A DNA stretch of 64,000 nucleotides from positions 1 through 64,000 of the forward strand of contig NZ_BSOY01000001.1 in NCBI RefSeq assembly GCF_030160755.1, read 5' to 3'. Positions within the stretch are counted from its first letter, which is position 1. Each line of letters begins with the position of its first letter. A program made the position numbers and the translations under genes. Below are positions 26,972 to 34,697 of this stretch, piece after piece. The notes beneath the pieces are model-generated. The model did not search any database. It was not told the DNA's origin and saw only the letters and a program-made list of their open reading frames with translations. Source of the DNA: Brevundimonas denitrificans. Lineage in GTDB: Bacteria; Pseudomonadota; Alphaproteobacteria; Caulobacterales; Caulobacteraceae.

Positions 26972-27483
26972 CCCTCCCCGCCCTCGTTCTCGTCGTCGCC
27001 CGCGCCCGCAACGGGGTGATCGGACGGGACGGCGACCTGCCGTGGCGGCTGCGCAGCGATCTGCAGCGGTTCAAGGCCATCACCCTCGGCAAACCGTGCA
27101 TCATGGGGCGCAGGACCTGGGAGAGCCTGCCGCTGAAGCCCCTGCCCGGCCGGCTGAACCTGATCCTGTCGCGCGATGAATCGTTCTCGGCGCGGGGGGC
27201 CGTGGTCTGCACGACGCTGGACGAGGCGATCGAGATCGCGCGCGAGACGGCCGAGGAGGACGGGGTCGGGGAGATCTGCGTCATCGGCGGCGTGGCCCTG
27301 TTCGAAAAGGCGCTGCCGCGGGCGAAGCGGCTGTATCTGACCGAGGTCGAGGCCGAGCCGGAGGGCGACGTGCTGTTCCCCGCGTTCGACGAGGGTGCGT
27401 GGAAAGAGGTATCCTCCGAGGCCCATCCGGCGGGCGAGAAGGACGACCACGGGTTCGTCTTCCGCGTACTTGAGAGGAAATGA
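26968..27483 (+). CDS. folA: Dihydrofolate reductase
   Basis: Reduces dihydrofolate to tetrahydrofolate, regenerating the cofactor used by ThyA; the trimethoprim target. Family motifs are VARARNGVIGRDGDLPWRL, CIMGRRTWESLP, NLILSRDESF and ICVIGGVALFEKAL. Length 171 is typical. The ATG at 26968 overlaps the mazG-like stop, and the longer frame back to 26941 lies inside that gene. The stop overlaps the ybjQ start (ATGA). Confidence 0.95.
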   Translation: MTLPALVLVVARARNGVIGRDGDLPWRLRSDLQRFKAITLGKPCIMGRRTWESLPLKPLPGRLNLILSRDESFSARGAVVCTTLDEAIEIARETAEEDGVGEICVIGGVALFEKALPRAKRLYLTEVEAEPEGDVLFPAFDEGAWKEVSSEAHPAGEKDDHGFVFRVLERK

Positions 27484-27806
27484 CCATGCTGATCGTGACC
27501 ACCAACGATGCGCCCGGCTATCGGGTGGTGAAGACCCTGGGCCTCGCGCGGGGCATCACGGTGCGGTCCCGCAACCTGGTGTCCGACGCCATCGGCGGGC
27601 TGCAGTCGATGCTGGGCGGCCGGGTCGGGGCCTATGTGAAACTGGCGGAGGCGTCCCGGGCCGAGGCGCTGGAGCACCTGATCGAACAGGCCTCCGGCAT
27701 GGGCGCCAACGCCGTGATCGGCATGCGCTATGAGGCCAATGAGATCATGGAGGGCGTCACCGAGGTGCTGGCCTATGGGACCGCCGTGGTGGTGGAGGAA
27801 GCGTAG
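27480..27806 (+). CDS. YbjQ family (DUF74) protein
   Basis: A 108-residue protein of the YbjQ/UPF0145 heavy-metal-binding-like family. The conserved core is YRVVKTLGLARGITVRS, the RAEALEHLIEQASGMGANAV helix and GTEVLAYGTAV-type ending (TEVLAYGTAVVVEE). It forms a small oligomeric fold in structures of the family; its role is unknown. The ATG overlaps the folA stop, so it is the last gene of the thyA operon. The stop lies in a long inverted repeat (27805-27885). Confidence 0.87.
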   Translation: MTMLIVTTNDAPGYRVVKTLGLARGITVRSRNLVSDAIGGLQSMLGGRVGAYVKLAEASRAEALEHLIEQASGMGANAVIGMRYEANEIMEGVTEVLAYGTAVVVEEA

Positions 27807-27885
27807 GTTCCAGGGGCCAGGGGTCAGGGATGCACTCCATCCTGGAGCATGCCCCCTCGTACCTGACCCCCAGAAGCTGGAACCT
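27805..27885. repeat. 81-bp inverted repeat between convergent stops (bidirectional terminator or REP-like element)
   Basis: The left arm AGGTTCCAG (27805-27813) and right arm CTGGAACCT (27877-27885) are perfect, and a second pair GGGGTCAGG/CCTGACCCC lies further in, with about six mismatched bases between the pairs. A small inner hairpin CTCC-ATC-CTGGAG sits near the centre. Both arms run into the stop codons of ybjQ and the old yellow enzyme gene, so one long palindrome ends two convergent genes. It could be a terminator, an mRNA stabiliser or one copy of a dispersed REP family. Confidence 0.7.
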
Positions 27886-28981
27886 AGCTCAGCGTCATCA
27901 TCGCGCTGCGTTCGAAATCCTTCAGTTCGTCCATCCGGCCGTCGCGGATCTTCTCGACCCAGTGGGGATCGGCCAGCAGGGCGCGTCCGACGGCGACGAG
28001 GTCGAACTCGTCCTTTTCGAGCCGCGCGATCAGGCCGTCCAGCGAGGCCGGCTTCGAGCCCGCGCCGCCGAAGGCCGCGATGAATTCGCCGTCGAGCCCG
28101 ACCGAGCCGACGGTGATGGTCGGCAGGCCGGTGACCTTCTTCGTCCAGCCGGCGAAATTGAGGTCCGAGCCCTCGAACTCCGGCTCCCAGAAGCGGCGCT
28201 GCGAGCAGTGGAAGACGTCGACGCCGGCCTCGGCCAGCGGGGCCAGCCACTGTTCCAGCTCGGCGGGGTCGTGGGCGTTCTTCGCCGCGAAATCGTGCGA
28301 CTTCCACTGCGACAGGCGCAGGATCAGGGCCATGTCCGGGCCGACGCCTTCGCGCACCGCCTTGACCACCTCGGCGCCGAAGCGGGCGCGGTCGGCGATG
28401 GTCCCGCCGCCCCATTTGTCGGCGCGGTCGTTGAGGCCGGACCAGAAGAACTGGTCGATCAGATAGCCGTGGGCGCCGTGGATCTCGACGGCGTCGAAGC
28501 CGAGCTCGCGGGTGGCCCGGGCAGAGCGGCCGAAGGCGGCGATGGTGTCGGCGATGTCCTCGTCGCTCATGGGCTCGAGCCCGCGCTTGCCGGGGCTGGT
28601 CATGCCCGAGGGGCTGTCGACCTTGCCGAGCGGAGCCCAGTCCGCCCCCTGCCCGCGCGCCGAGCCGACGTGCCAGAGCTGGGGCGCGATCAGGCCGCCG
28701 GCGGCGTGAACCTCTTCCACCACCTTCTTCCATTCCGGCAGGGCCTCGCCGTGGAAGACCGGCACCCTGGCGTCGTTGCGGGCGGCGGGGCGTTCGACGA
28801 CCGTGCCCTCGGTGACGATCAGTCCGACCCCGCCCTCGGCCCGGCGGCGATAGTAGCCGGCCACGTCGCTGGTCGGGATTCCGCCCGGCGAGAAGGACCG
28901 CGTCATCGGCGCCATGACGATGCGGTTGGGCATCTTCAGGGACTTGACCTGGAAGGGACGGAACAGGGCGTCGACGGACAT
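27884..28981 (-). CDS. NADH:flavin oxidoreductase (old yellow enzyme family)
   Basis: FMN-dependent ene-reductase of 365 residues with a TIM-barrel fold. Features are the N-terminal MPNRIVMAPMTRSFS, the substrate pair in VEIHGAHGYLIDQFFW, DRADKWGGGTIADRARF and the FMN-phosphate region VGRALLADPHWV. Reduces activated C=C bonds of varied substrates, with roles such as oxidative stress or xenobiotic handling. It follows mrp in the same direction with 59 bases between. Confidence 0.92.
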   Translation of the reverse strand: MSVDALFRPFQVKSLKMPNRIVMAPMTRSFSPGGIPTSDVAGYYRRRAEGGVGLIVTEGTVVERPAARNDARVPVFHGEALPEWKKVVEEVHAAGGLIAPQLWHVGSARGQGADWAPLGKVDSPSGMTSPGKRGLEPMSDEDIADTIAAFGRSARATRELGFDAVEIHGAHGYLIDQFFWSGLNDRADKWGGGTIADRARFGAEVVKAVREGVGPDMALILRLSQWKSHDFAAKNAHDPAELEQWLAPLAEAGVDVFHCSQRRFWEPEFEGSDLNFAGWTKKVTGLPTITVGSVGLDGEFIAAFGGAGSKPASLDGLIARLEKDEFDLVAVGRALLADPHWVEKIRDGRMDELKDFERSAMMTLS

Positions 28982-29019
28982 GGGCGGTTCTCAGGTGACT
29001 GGAACCGACAAGGTGGCGA

Positions 29020-29044
29020 TTAGGGTTGCGTTTGAAAACCCTAA
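29020..29044 (-). terminator. Inverted repeat at the end of mrp
   Basis: Eight-base arms TTAGGGTT (29020-29027) and AACCCTAA (29037-29044) around nine bases, overlapping the mrp stop codon on the minus strand. No T-run follows. It could end or attenuate mrp transcription before the old yellow enzyme gene. Confidence 0.45.
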
Positions 29045-30114
29045 AGGTCGAGTTTTTTCGCCAGGGCCTCGGCGAATTCCGCGAAGCGGGCGGCGATGTC
29101 GCCGTCGGGATCGCTGACCACGACCGGCACGCCGGCGTCGCCGCCTTCGCGCAGGGCGGCGTCGAGCGGCAGGTCGCCGAGGTAGGGGATGTCCAGACGC
29201 CCGGCCTCGGCCTCCGCCCCGCCGCGGCCGAAGACCGGACCGGTCATGTTCTCGATCAGGCCGAGGGTCGGGGTCTGGACCTTCTGGAACAGGGTGTGGG
29301 CGCGGCGGGCGTCGGCGAGGGCGACCTCCTGGGGCGTGGAGACGATGACGGCGCCGTCCAGCGGGGTCTTCTGAACGAGGGTCAGCTGGACGTCGCCTGT
29401 GCCGGGCGGCAGGTCGACGACGAGGATGTCGAGCGGCGCGTCCTCCGTCCCCCAGCGGGTCTGGGTCAGCATCTGGGTCAGGGCCTGGGAGGCCATCGGG
29501 CCGCGCCAGATCATGGCGTCGGTGGCCCTGGTCAGGAGGCCGACCGACATGGTCTTCAGACCGTGGGCGACGTGGGGGGTGATCTGGTTGTCGATGTAGT
29601 CCGGCGCGCCCGAGACGCCCAGCATGGTCGGGATCGAGGGGCCGTAGACGTCGGCGTCGAGCACGCCGACCGACAACCCCCGGGCGGCGAAGGCGGCGGC
29701 GAGATTGACCGCGACAGTGGACTTGCCGACCCCGCCCTTGCCGCTGGCCACGGCGAGGACGCGGCGGACGTGGGCGGGCCGGGCGGTGGCGACCGGGGCC
29801 TTGGGCCGGCCCTGGTCGACGGCCTGCGGCGAGAGGGAGGCGCGGCGCGGGGCTGATACCTTCAAGGTCTCCGCGGTCAGAACCACGGCGACACGGGCCA
29901 TGCCCGGCAGGGCCTTGAGCGCGGCCTCGGCGGCGTCGCGGACCGGGGCGTAGAGGGCGGCGTCGGATGCGGCGACCTCGAGCGCGAAGCCGGCGCGGTC
30001 GTCGGCGACGACCAGCCCCTGGATCAGACCGGCGGCGACCAGCCCCTGCCCTGTCCTGGGATCGAGGACGGCGTCGAGGGCGGCGAGAACGGTTTCGCGG
30101 TCGGGCACGGGCAT
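29041..30114 (-). CDS. mrp: Mrp/ApbC iron-sulfur cluster carrier ATPase
   Basis: P-loop NTPase that binds and transfers Fe-S clusters. A MIP18-like (DUF59) domain fills residues 1-85; the ATPase domain begins with the deviant Walker [16 protein letters not shown] and continues with [16 protein letters not shown] and [16 protein letters not shown]. The C-terminal Cys pair common in the family is not obvious ([15 protein letters not shown] replaces the usual CxxC region), so cluster binding may differ. Length 357. The start ATG is 70 bases from the divergent miaA start. Confidence 0.9.
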   Translation of the reverse strand: MPVPDRETVLAALDAVLDPRTGQGLVAAGLIQGLVVADDRAGFALEVAASDAALYAPVRDAAEAALKALPGMARVAVVLTAETLKVSAPRRASLSPQAVDQGRPKAPVATARPAHVRRVLAVASGKGGVGKSTVAVNLAAAFAARGLSVGVLDADVYGPSIPTMLGVSGAPDYIDNQITPHVAHGLKTMSVGLLTRATDAMIWRGPMASQALTQMLTQTRWGTEDAPLDILVVDLPPGTGDVQLTLVQKTPLDGAVIVSTPQEVALADARRAHTLFQKVQTPTLGLIENMTGPVFGRGGAEAEAGRLDIPYLGDLPLDAALREGGDAGVPVVVSDPDGDIAARFAEFAEALAKKLDL

Positions 30115-30184
30115 GATCCTGACGGGTTGCCGGGTCGAGTTGCGCGTTCTATCGCCGAAAGCCCCCTGCCCGCGAGCGCCGAAT

Positions 30185-31054
30185 TTGTCCGACCCCCTCA
30201 TCACCCTGCTCGCCGGCCCGACCGCCTCGGGCAAGTCGCGGCGCGCGCTGGAGATGGCGGCGCGGACCGGGGCCGTGATCATCAACGCCGACAGCCAGCA
30301 ACTGTACGCCGACCTGCGCGTGCTGAGCGCCCGTCCGTCGGTCGAGGAAGAGGCGATGGCCGAACACCGGCTGTACGGCGTGGCCGATGCGGCGGACGCC
30401 TGGTCCGTCGGACGCTGGAGCCGGGCGGTCATGCCGGTGCTGGCCGAATTGGCGGCTGAAGGCCGCCCTGCGGTGCTGACGGGTGGGACCGGACTGTATT
30501 TCACGGCCCTGACCACGGGGCTGGCGGACGTCCCCGAGGTGCCGGTCGAGGTGCGCGACGCCGCCGGGGCGGCCTTCGACTCCAATGGCGAGGCGGCGTT
30601 TCGGCGCGCCCTGGCCGGGGTCGATCCGGCGGCGGCGGCGCGGATCGAGGCCGGAGACCGTCAGCGGCTCACCCGGGCCTGGGCCGTGGCGCAGCACACC
30701 GGCCGGGCGCTCAGCGACTGGACCGCCGACACGACGCCCTTGCTGGCCCCGGGCTCCTGGGCCGGTCTCGTGATCGAGCCGGACCGCGAGACGCTGTACG
30801 CCCGCTGCGACCTGCGGGTGGCGCAAATGGTCGAGGCCGGGGCGCTGGACGAGGTGCGGGCGCTGGTCGCGCGCGGACTGGACCCCGCCCTGCCGGCGAT
30901 GAAGGCGGTCGGGGTGCGCGAGTTCGCGGCGCATCTGTCGGGAGAGACGACCTTGGCGGCCGCGGTGGAGGCGACGCGGCAGGCCACGCGCAACTACGCC
31001 AAGCGGCAGCTGACCTGGTTCAGGAACCAGACGCCCGGCTGGGCGCGGGTCTGA
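30185..31054 (+). CDS. miaA: tRNA dimethylallyltransferase
   Basis: Adds a dimethylallyl group to A37 of tRNAs that read UNN codons. The P-loop is [15 protein letters not shown], then [20 protein letters not shown], the [15 protein letters not shown] block and [20 protein letters not shown] near the C terminus. Length 289 is slightly short but normal. The TTG start is chosen because it places the P-loop about eleven residues in, and no ATG or GTG lies closer. Confidence 0.94.
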   Translation: MSDPLITLLAGPTASGKSRRALEMAARTGAVIINADSQQLYADLRVLSARPSVEEEAMAEHRLYGVADAADAWSVGRWSRAVMPVLAELAAEGRPAVLTGGTGLYFTALTTGLADVPEVPVEVRDAAGAAFDSNGEAAFRRALAGVDPAAAARIEAGDRQRLTRAWAVAQHTGRALSDWTADTTPLLAPGSWAGLVIEPDRETLYARCDLRVAQMVEAGALDEVRALVARGLDPALPAMKAVGVREFAAHLSGETTLAAAVEATRQATRNYAKRQLTWFRNQTPGWARV

Positions 31055-31058
31055 CGCC

Positions 31059-31592
31059 ATGCTCGTGATCCAGAACCTGTGGACCCACTGGACCAAGGCG
31101 TCGCGCGACGCCGCGGCGGCGCGGCCGAGGCTGCTGGAGGCCCTGCCCTTGCCGACGCCGGTCGGGCCGCCGCCGCCCGGACAGGCCTGGATCCACGACG
31201 TGCGCCGACGGGAAGACGAAGGGTTCGAACTGCGCGCCTGGTCCGGCTGGGCGTCGCAGGACGACTGGTCGCGGATGCGGTTCACCAACACCCTGGCCTG
31301 GGCCCTCCGGTCGGGCGGAGTCGTCGAAGTGACCCTGCGCCCCCCGTCGCCGGGGATGCGGCAGACGCGATGGCCGGACGGACTGCCCTCGCCGCTCTAC
31401 GTCCTGGAGCCGGGCGACACCGCGCGGATCGTATGGAACGGCCGGTTCCGCAACAGCATGGGCGGCAGCAATCGGGGCTCCTTCTATGAGGAGCACCAGA
31501 TCTTCCTCGCCGCGGCCGCGGATCCCGGGCCGGACCTGTTCACCGCCGGGCCGCCCGATCATACGATCGATCTGACGACCCGGATCTACTGA
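31059..31592 (+). CDS. Hypothetical protein of unknown fold
   Basis: A 177-residue protein with no signal peptide or membrane segment and no family I recognise. It is rich in Trp and Arg, with blocks such as QNLWTHWTKASRDAAAA, RRREDEGFELRAWSGWAS, LEPGDTARIVWNGRFR and NRGSFYEEHQIFLAA. The GDTARIVWNGRF part looks like beta strands. It begins four bases after miaA and is probably co-transcribed with it. Convergent with the lipoprotein gene. Confidence 0.7.
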   Translation: MLVIQNLWTHWTKASRDAAAARPRLLEALPLPTPVGPPPPGQAWIHDVRRREDEGFELRAWSGWASQDDWSRMRFTNTLAWALRSGGVVEVTLRPPSPGMRQTRWPDGLPSPLYVLEPGDTARIVWNGRFRNSMGGSNRGSFYEEHQIFLAAAADPGPDLFTAGPPDHTIDLTTRIY

Positions 31593-31601
31593 TCGCCGGG
31601 C

Positions 31602-32036
31602 TCAGGCCCCGGCGCAGCCGGTCAGGGTTTCGCCGGGGCGAATGACCGTCGCATTCAGCGGATAGACGGTGTCGCTCATGCCGTCGGAACAGGGACCCAC
31701 GGTCAGCACCACGACAAGCGGATGGTTCAGGCTGGTCGTGACCGTAAAGGTCGCCACAGACGGCGTGACCTGCGGGCCGGGATTGGCGGCGGTCTCCTGC
31801 GGCCGGTCGACTCCACTGTAGTCGAGCGTCGCCGAGGTCACCGCGATGGCCCAGAAGGGTTCATTGCCCCGGACGGTGAAGGGCTGGCTGAGGTCGAGGC
31901 CGCCGAAGACCGTGGTCGTGGCGGGCGGGGGCGGGGCGGGATCCGGCGCGGGCGCCGGGGCCGGCGTGAGCTGGTCGCAGGCCGCGAGCAACAGCAGCGG
32001 CGCGGCCGCCACGGCGGCGAAGGTCAAAAGGCGCAT
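31602..32036 (-). CDS. Lipoprotein of unknown function
   Basis: A 144-residue lipoprotein: signal segment LLTFAAVAAAPLLLLAAC with the lipobox LLLAAC, then a Pro/Ala-rich tether. The globular part has FTVRGNEPFWAIAVTSATLD, which resembles the COG3650 (membrane-bound lysozyme inhibitor-associated) family, and two Cys (VGPCSDGMSD, LTGCAGA) likely to form a disulfide. The ATG at 32036 starts the signal peptide; the frame upstream to 32090 is not supported. Confidence 0.82.
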   Translation of the reverse strand: MRLLTFAAVAAAPLLLLAACDQLTPAPAPAPDPAPPPPATTTVFGGLDLSQPFTVRGNEPFWAIAVTSATLDYSGVDRPQETAANPGPQVTPSVATFTVTTSLNHPLVVVLTVGPCSDGMSDTVYPLNATVIRPGETLTGCAGA

Positions 32037-32134
32037 GAGGTTTCTCCCCTGTAGCTGATCACAGAACACAGTTCCCGGAGTCCGGGTCAAGGGTGCTGCC
32101 CCTGATGCGCGAGTGCGCCACCGCGGCGAAGCCC

Positions 32135-32163
32135 TTGGAACGTGAGGCCAAAGCCCCTATATT
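32135..32163 (+). promoter_or_regulatory. Candidate sigma-70 promoter of the tmRNA gene
   Basis: A -35-like TTGGAA (32135-32140) and -10-like TATATT (32158-32163) are separated by 17 bases. Transcription would begin about 32170, exactly where the first hairpin of the tmRNA precursor starts. The sequence match and the position agree, but no start has been mapped. Confidence 0.6.
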
Positions 32164-32169
32164 CCGTCT

Positions 32170-32455
32170 GTCCGGGTTCGCCCGGACTATGGCGATAAAC
32201 GCGCTTGTAATAAGCGGACCGGACCCGGGTGCGATTCCCGGCGGCTCCACCATTTCTTCCCCGCGTTATCGGCGGAGCGAGCATGGGGCCGACTAGCATC
32301 GACGGACGTGTAAAGAAGACTGCTTTCGCCCGTCCTGGCCCACCGTATCGGGCCATTTTCTAACTGCGAACGATAACTTCGCTGGAGAAGTCGCTCTCGC
32401 CGCATAAGCGGTTCGGGTGATTTCGAACACTTAAGTCCTCAGGGATCAGTTCCTG
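32170..32455 (+). ncRNA. ssrA: Circularly permuted two-piece tmRNA
   Basis: Ribosome-rescue RNA with tRNA-like and mRNA-like parts. In this permuted form the acceptor piece comes first: a UUCG-capped hairpin GTCCGGG-TTCG-CCCGGAC (32170-32187), a small hairpin CGCTT/AAGCG, the T-arm (CCGGG, loop TGCGATT, CCCGG), then CGGCTCC-A-CCA (32242-32252). A 32-base spacer follows. The coding piece starts GGGGCCG at 32285, which pairs with CGGCTCC, allowing one G-U. The tag reading frame starts GCG at 32366 and ends TAA at 32407, encoding ANDNFAGEVALAA, which ends in ALAA as ClpXP degrons do. The 3' end near 32455 is an estimate; hairpins at 32438-32455 and 32467-32492 are candidates. Confidence 0.93.
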
Positions 32456-32541
32456 GGGCGGGGCCGCCGGGAGCCTGCCAACAGAATCCCGGCACTTTCA
32501 CCATGTCGCCACCTTTCGCCGGCCTCGCCGTGCCGCTATCA

Positions 32542-32553
32542 GTTCGCGCGAAC
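32542..32553. promoter_or_regulatory. Perfect 12-bp palindrome just before sspB
   Basis: GTTCGCGCGAAC reads the same on both strands and lies 14 bases upstream of the sspB ATG. It could be a protein-binding site near the sspB promoter or an RNA hairpin over the leader. No regulator is assigned. Confidence 0.3.
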
Positions 32554-32567
32554 AGCCGAGGCGACCC

Positions 32568-33059
32568 ATGGCCGAAGAGACGCCCCCCGTCGACGAGATG
32601 CACTATGAGCAGCTGGCGCAGGATGCGCTGCGCGGCGTCATCCGCTCGGCGCTGGAGCGGGCCGCCCTGCCGGACGGCATTCCGGGCGCGCACCATTTCT
32701 ATGTGACGTTCAAGACGCGGGCTCCCGGCGTCAGCGTGCCGCCCGACATCCTGGCCAAATATCCGGACGAGATGACCGTCGTCCTGCAGCATCAGTATTG
32801 GGACCTGAAGGTCGAGCCGACGAAATTCTCGGTCATGCTGAAATTCGGCGGCATTCCCAAGGTGCTGGCCATGCCCTATACCGCCGTGACCCGCTTCTAT
32901 GATCCGTCGGTGCAGTTCCTGCTGCAATTCGAGGCGCCGGCCACGGTCGAGGAGATCGCCGCCGAGGTCGCCGCCGCCGAGCCCGAACGGACCCCGCCGC
33001 AGAACGGCGATGACGACGGCCCCAAGGTCGTGTCGCTGGACCAGTTCCGGAAGAAGTAG
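32568..33059 (+). CDS. sspB: SspB-family ClpXP adaptor (alphaproteobacterial type)
   Basis: Adaptor that binds ssrA-tagged proteins and delivers them to ClpXP. The 163 residues match the alpha form: substrate-binding core with GAHHFYVTFKTRAPGVSVPP, ILAKYPDEMTVVLQHQYWDL and FSVMLKFGGIPKVLAMPYTA, then an acidic linker (EPERTPPQNGDDDGP) and a conserved tail KVVSLDQFRKK that docks on ClpX. The tmRNA gene encoding the tag lies just upstream on the same strand. The ATG at 32568 is the first start with the conserved N terminus. Confidence 0.93.
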   Translation: MAEETPPVDEMHYEQLAQDALRGVIRSALERAALPDGIPGAHHFYVTFKTRAPGVSVPPDILAKYPDEMTVVLQHQYWDLKVEPTKFSVMLKFGGIPKVLAMPYTAVTRFYDPSVQFLLQFEAPATVEEIAAEVAAAEPERTPPQNGDDDGPKVVSLDQFRKK

Positions 33060-33119
33060 CCTCTTTTCCTCGCCGCCTCATTCGGTAATCTCGGCCTCGA
33101 CTTGAGACCGGGAGAGCGC

Positions 33120-33881
33120 ATGGGGCGGGGTCTGATCATTGTTCTGGCGATCGTGTTCGGGTTCGATGCATCCGCCCATGCCCAGACGGCCGCTCCGCCG
33201 AGCCGGTTCGTCAACTGGACCTCGGCGATCGTCGCGGCGGACTGGCGGGATGGAGCCAACCGGCCGATCCAGGCCTTCGACAACGCCCGCCGCGATCTGG
33301 TGAAGGGCTTCCTCGCCGCCGGCTTTCCTCGCGCCAACATGGTTGACTACAGCCTGAGGCCGGATGCGCCGCAACCGGTCGCGGCCTCGGCCGTGGTGGA
33401 AGGAATCAATGCGGCGGCGACGCGGGGGACGTCGGGATGTCTGCTGTATTTCACCTCGCACGGCGTTCCGACCGCCATGGTGTTCGGCGAGGCGCCGCGG
33501 ATGACGCCTGACATGATGGCCAATATCGTCCGCTCGGCCTGCGGGACCCGCCCGACCGTGGTGATCGTCTCGGCCTGCTATTCCGGCATCTTCGTCAACG
33601 CCCTGGCGGCGCCCAACCGGATGGTCCTGACCGCCGCCAGCCGCGAGCGGACCTCGTTCGGCTGCGGGGCGGACGAGACCTATCCATGGTTCGACGGCTG
33701 CGTCATCGAGACCCTGCCGACCGCGACCGACTTCCTGGCCCTCGCGGCGGGGACGCGGGCCTGTGTGACACGCAAGGAGACCGAGCGCGGGGTGAGCCCG
33801 GCGTCGGAGCCGCAACTGTTTGTGGGCGCAGAGATGCAGCTAAGGCTGCCGACACTGCGCTTCAGCCGCCCTTCGGGCTGA
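33120..33881 (+). CDS. C13-family (legumain-like) cysteine peptidase, secreted
   Basis: A caspase-fold peptidase of 253 residues with a signal peptide (GLIIVLAIVFGFDASAHAQ). The catalytic pair is His114 in LYFTSHGVPTAMVF and Cys153 in VVIVSACYSGIF; the following VLTAASRERTSFGCGADE is typical of bacterial C13 members. The ATG at 33120 starts the signal peptide; a TTG 18 bases upstream is less likely. Bacterial C13 peptidases are mostly uncharacterised; location is probably periplasmic. Confidence 0.85.
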   Translation: MGRGLIIVLAIVFGFDASAHAQTAAPPSRFVNWTSAIVAADWRDGANRPIQAFDNARRDLVKGFLAAGFPRANMVDYSLRPDAPQPVAASAVVEGINAAATRGTSGCLLYFTSHGVPTAMVFGEAPRMTPDMMANIVRSACGTRPTVVIVSACYSGIFVNALAAPNRMVLTAASRERTSFGCGADETYPWFDGCVIETLPTATDFLALAAGTRACVTRKETERGVSPASEPQLFVGAEMQLRLPTLRFSRPSG

Positions 33882-33945
33882 TCAGGGCTGGCGTTTCATG
33901 AGGGGAACATATAAGGAACATTCAGCCCTGACAGGAGGAATGCCG

Positions 33946-34350
33946 ATGTTGTCCGGTGGATGCCATTGCGGCGCGGTCCGCTATGAGATGCCGCGCGAGG
34001 TCGCCCACCACGCCCTGTGCCACTGCACCGATTGCCGCAAGGCCAGCGGCGCGCCGGCGGTGGCCTGGGCCCTGGCGCCGACGGACCGGATCGCCATCAC
34101 CGGCGAGACCAGCGTCTATGAGTCCTCCGAGCACGGTCGGCGGTATTTCTGCGGACGCTGCGGGACCGGCCTGTTCTACACCAGCGAGACTGTCTTTCCG
34201 GGCATGACCGATGTTCAGAGCGCCACGCTCGACGATCCGGACGCCCTTCCGTTGCAGGCCCAGATCCAGACCGCCGAACGGATCGGCTGGATGGAGACGG
34301 CGCACCGTCTGCCGACGTTCGAGCGCTATCCGGGCGCGCCCGGAGACTGA
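33946..34350 (+). CDS. GFA family protein (zinc-binding, glutathione-dependent formaldehyde-activating-like)
   Basis: A 134-residue Mss4-fold protein. Zinc-binding Cys occur in GGCHCGAVRYEM, ALCHCTDCRKASG and YFCGRCGTGLFY. GFA enzymes help bind formaldehyde to glutathione, but most members have unknown roles. The ATG at 33946 is preferred: AGGAGG lies seven bases upstream, while the ATG at 33940 is too close to it. A second GFA gene is at 49377. The end overlaps the convergent rusA-like gene by 25 bases. Confidence 0.88.
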   Translation: MLSGGCHCGAVRYEMPREVAHHALCHCTDCRKASGAPAVAWALAPTDRIAITGETSVYESSEHGRRYFCGRCGTGLFYTSETVFPGMTDVQSATLDDPDALPLQAQIQTAERIGWMETAHRLPTFERYPGAPGD

Positions 34351-34697
34351 CGCGGAAAGACCCGGATCGTGATCCGCTCGCGCTCGCCCTCGCGGCGTTC
34401 GACCAGCAGGCGGGCGACCTGGGCGTCGTCGTGGAACAGATAGCCCTTGATGGCGTCCAGCAGGGCCTTGGCGAGGTTGTCGAGGTCCAGCCACGGCGGA
34501 TCGCCGACATGCTCCATCAGGATCTCGACCGTGTAGTCGCCCCAGGAGGGGCGCGAGGTCCACTCCTTGCGCATGAACTCATAGACCAGCGGCTTGTAGT
34601 ATTTGGCCTGGGTGGTCAGGCCGTCGATGGTGATCTCGACCGCCTCGCCGGTCTCGCGGGCGCGGACCTTTCCGGCGCCGATCCAGCCTGGGGTCAT
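34326..34697 (-). CDS. RusA-family Holliday junction endonuclease
   Basis: Small crossover-junction nuclease of 123 residues. The catalytic Asp cluster is visible in PPWLDLDNLAKALLDAIKG and LFHDDAQVARLLVER, as in RusA. RusA homologues are often carried by phages, but no other phage gene is present here, and this one overlaps the upstream cyclophilin gene by four bases (ATGA). It probably serves chromosomal recombination or is a domesticated phage gene. Confidence 0.87.
   Translation of the reverse strand: MTPGWIGAGKVRARETGEAVEITIDGLTTQAKYYKPLVYEFMRKEWTSRPSWGDYTVEILMEHVGDPPWLDLDNLAKALLDAIKGYLFHDDAQVARLLVERREGERERITIRVFPRQSPGAPG

Noticed and set aside
32059-32405. Several short open frames on the minus strand between 32.06 and 32.4 kb
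   Set aside because: They overlap the tmRNA gene, which explains the region with paired arms, CCA end and tag frame on the plus strand.
34326-34697. Prophage remnant around the RusA-like gene
   Set aside because: No integrase, terminase, portal or tail gene, and flanking genes are fumC, a cyclophilin and a GFA gene. RusA alone is not enough to call a prophage.
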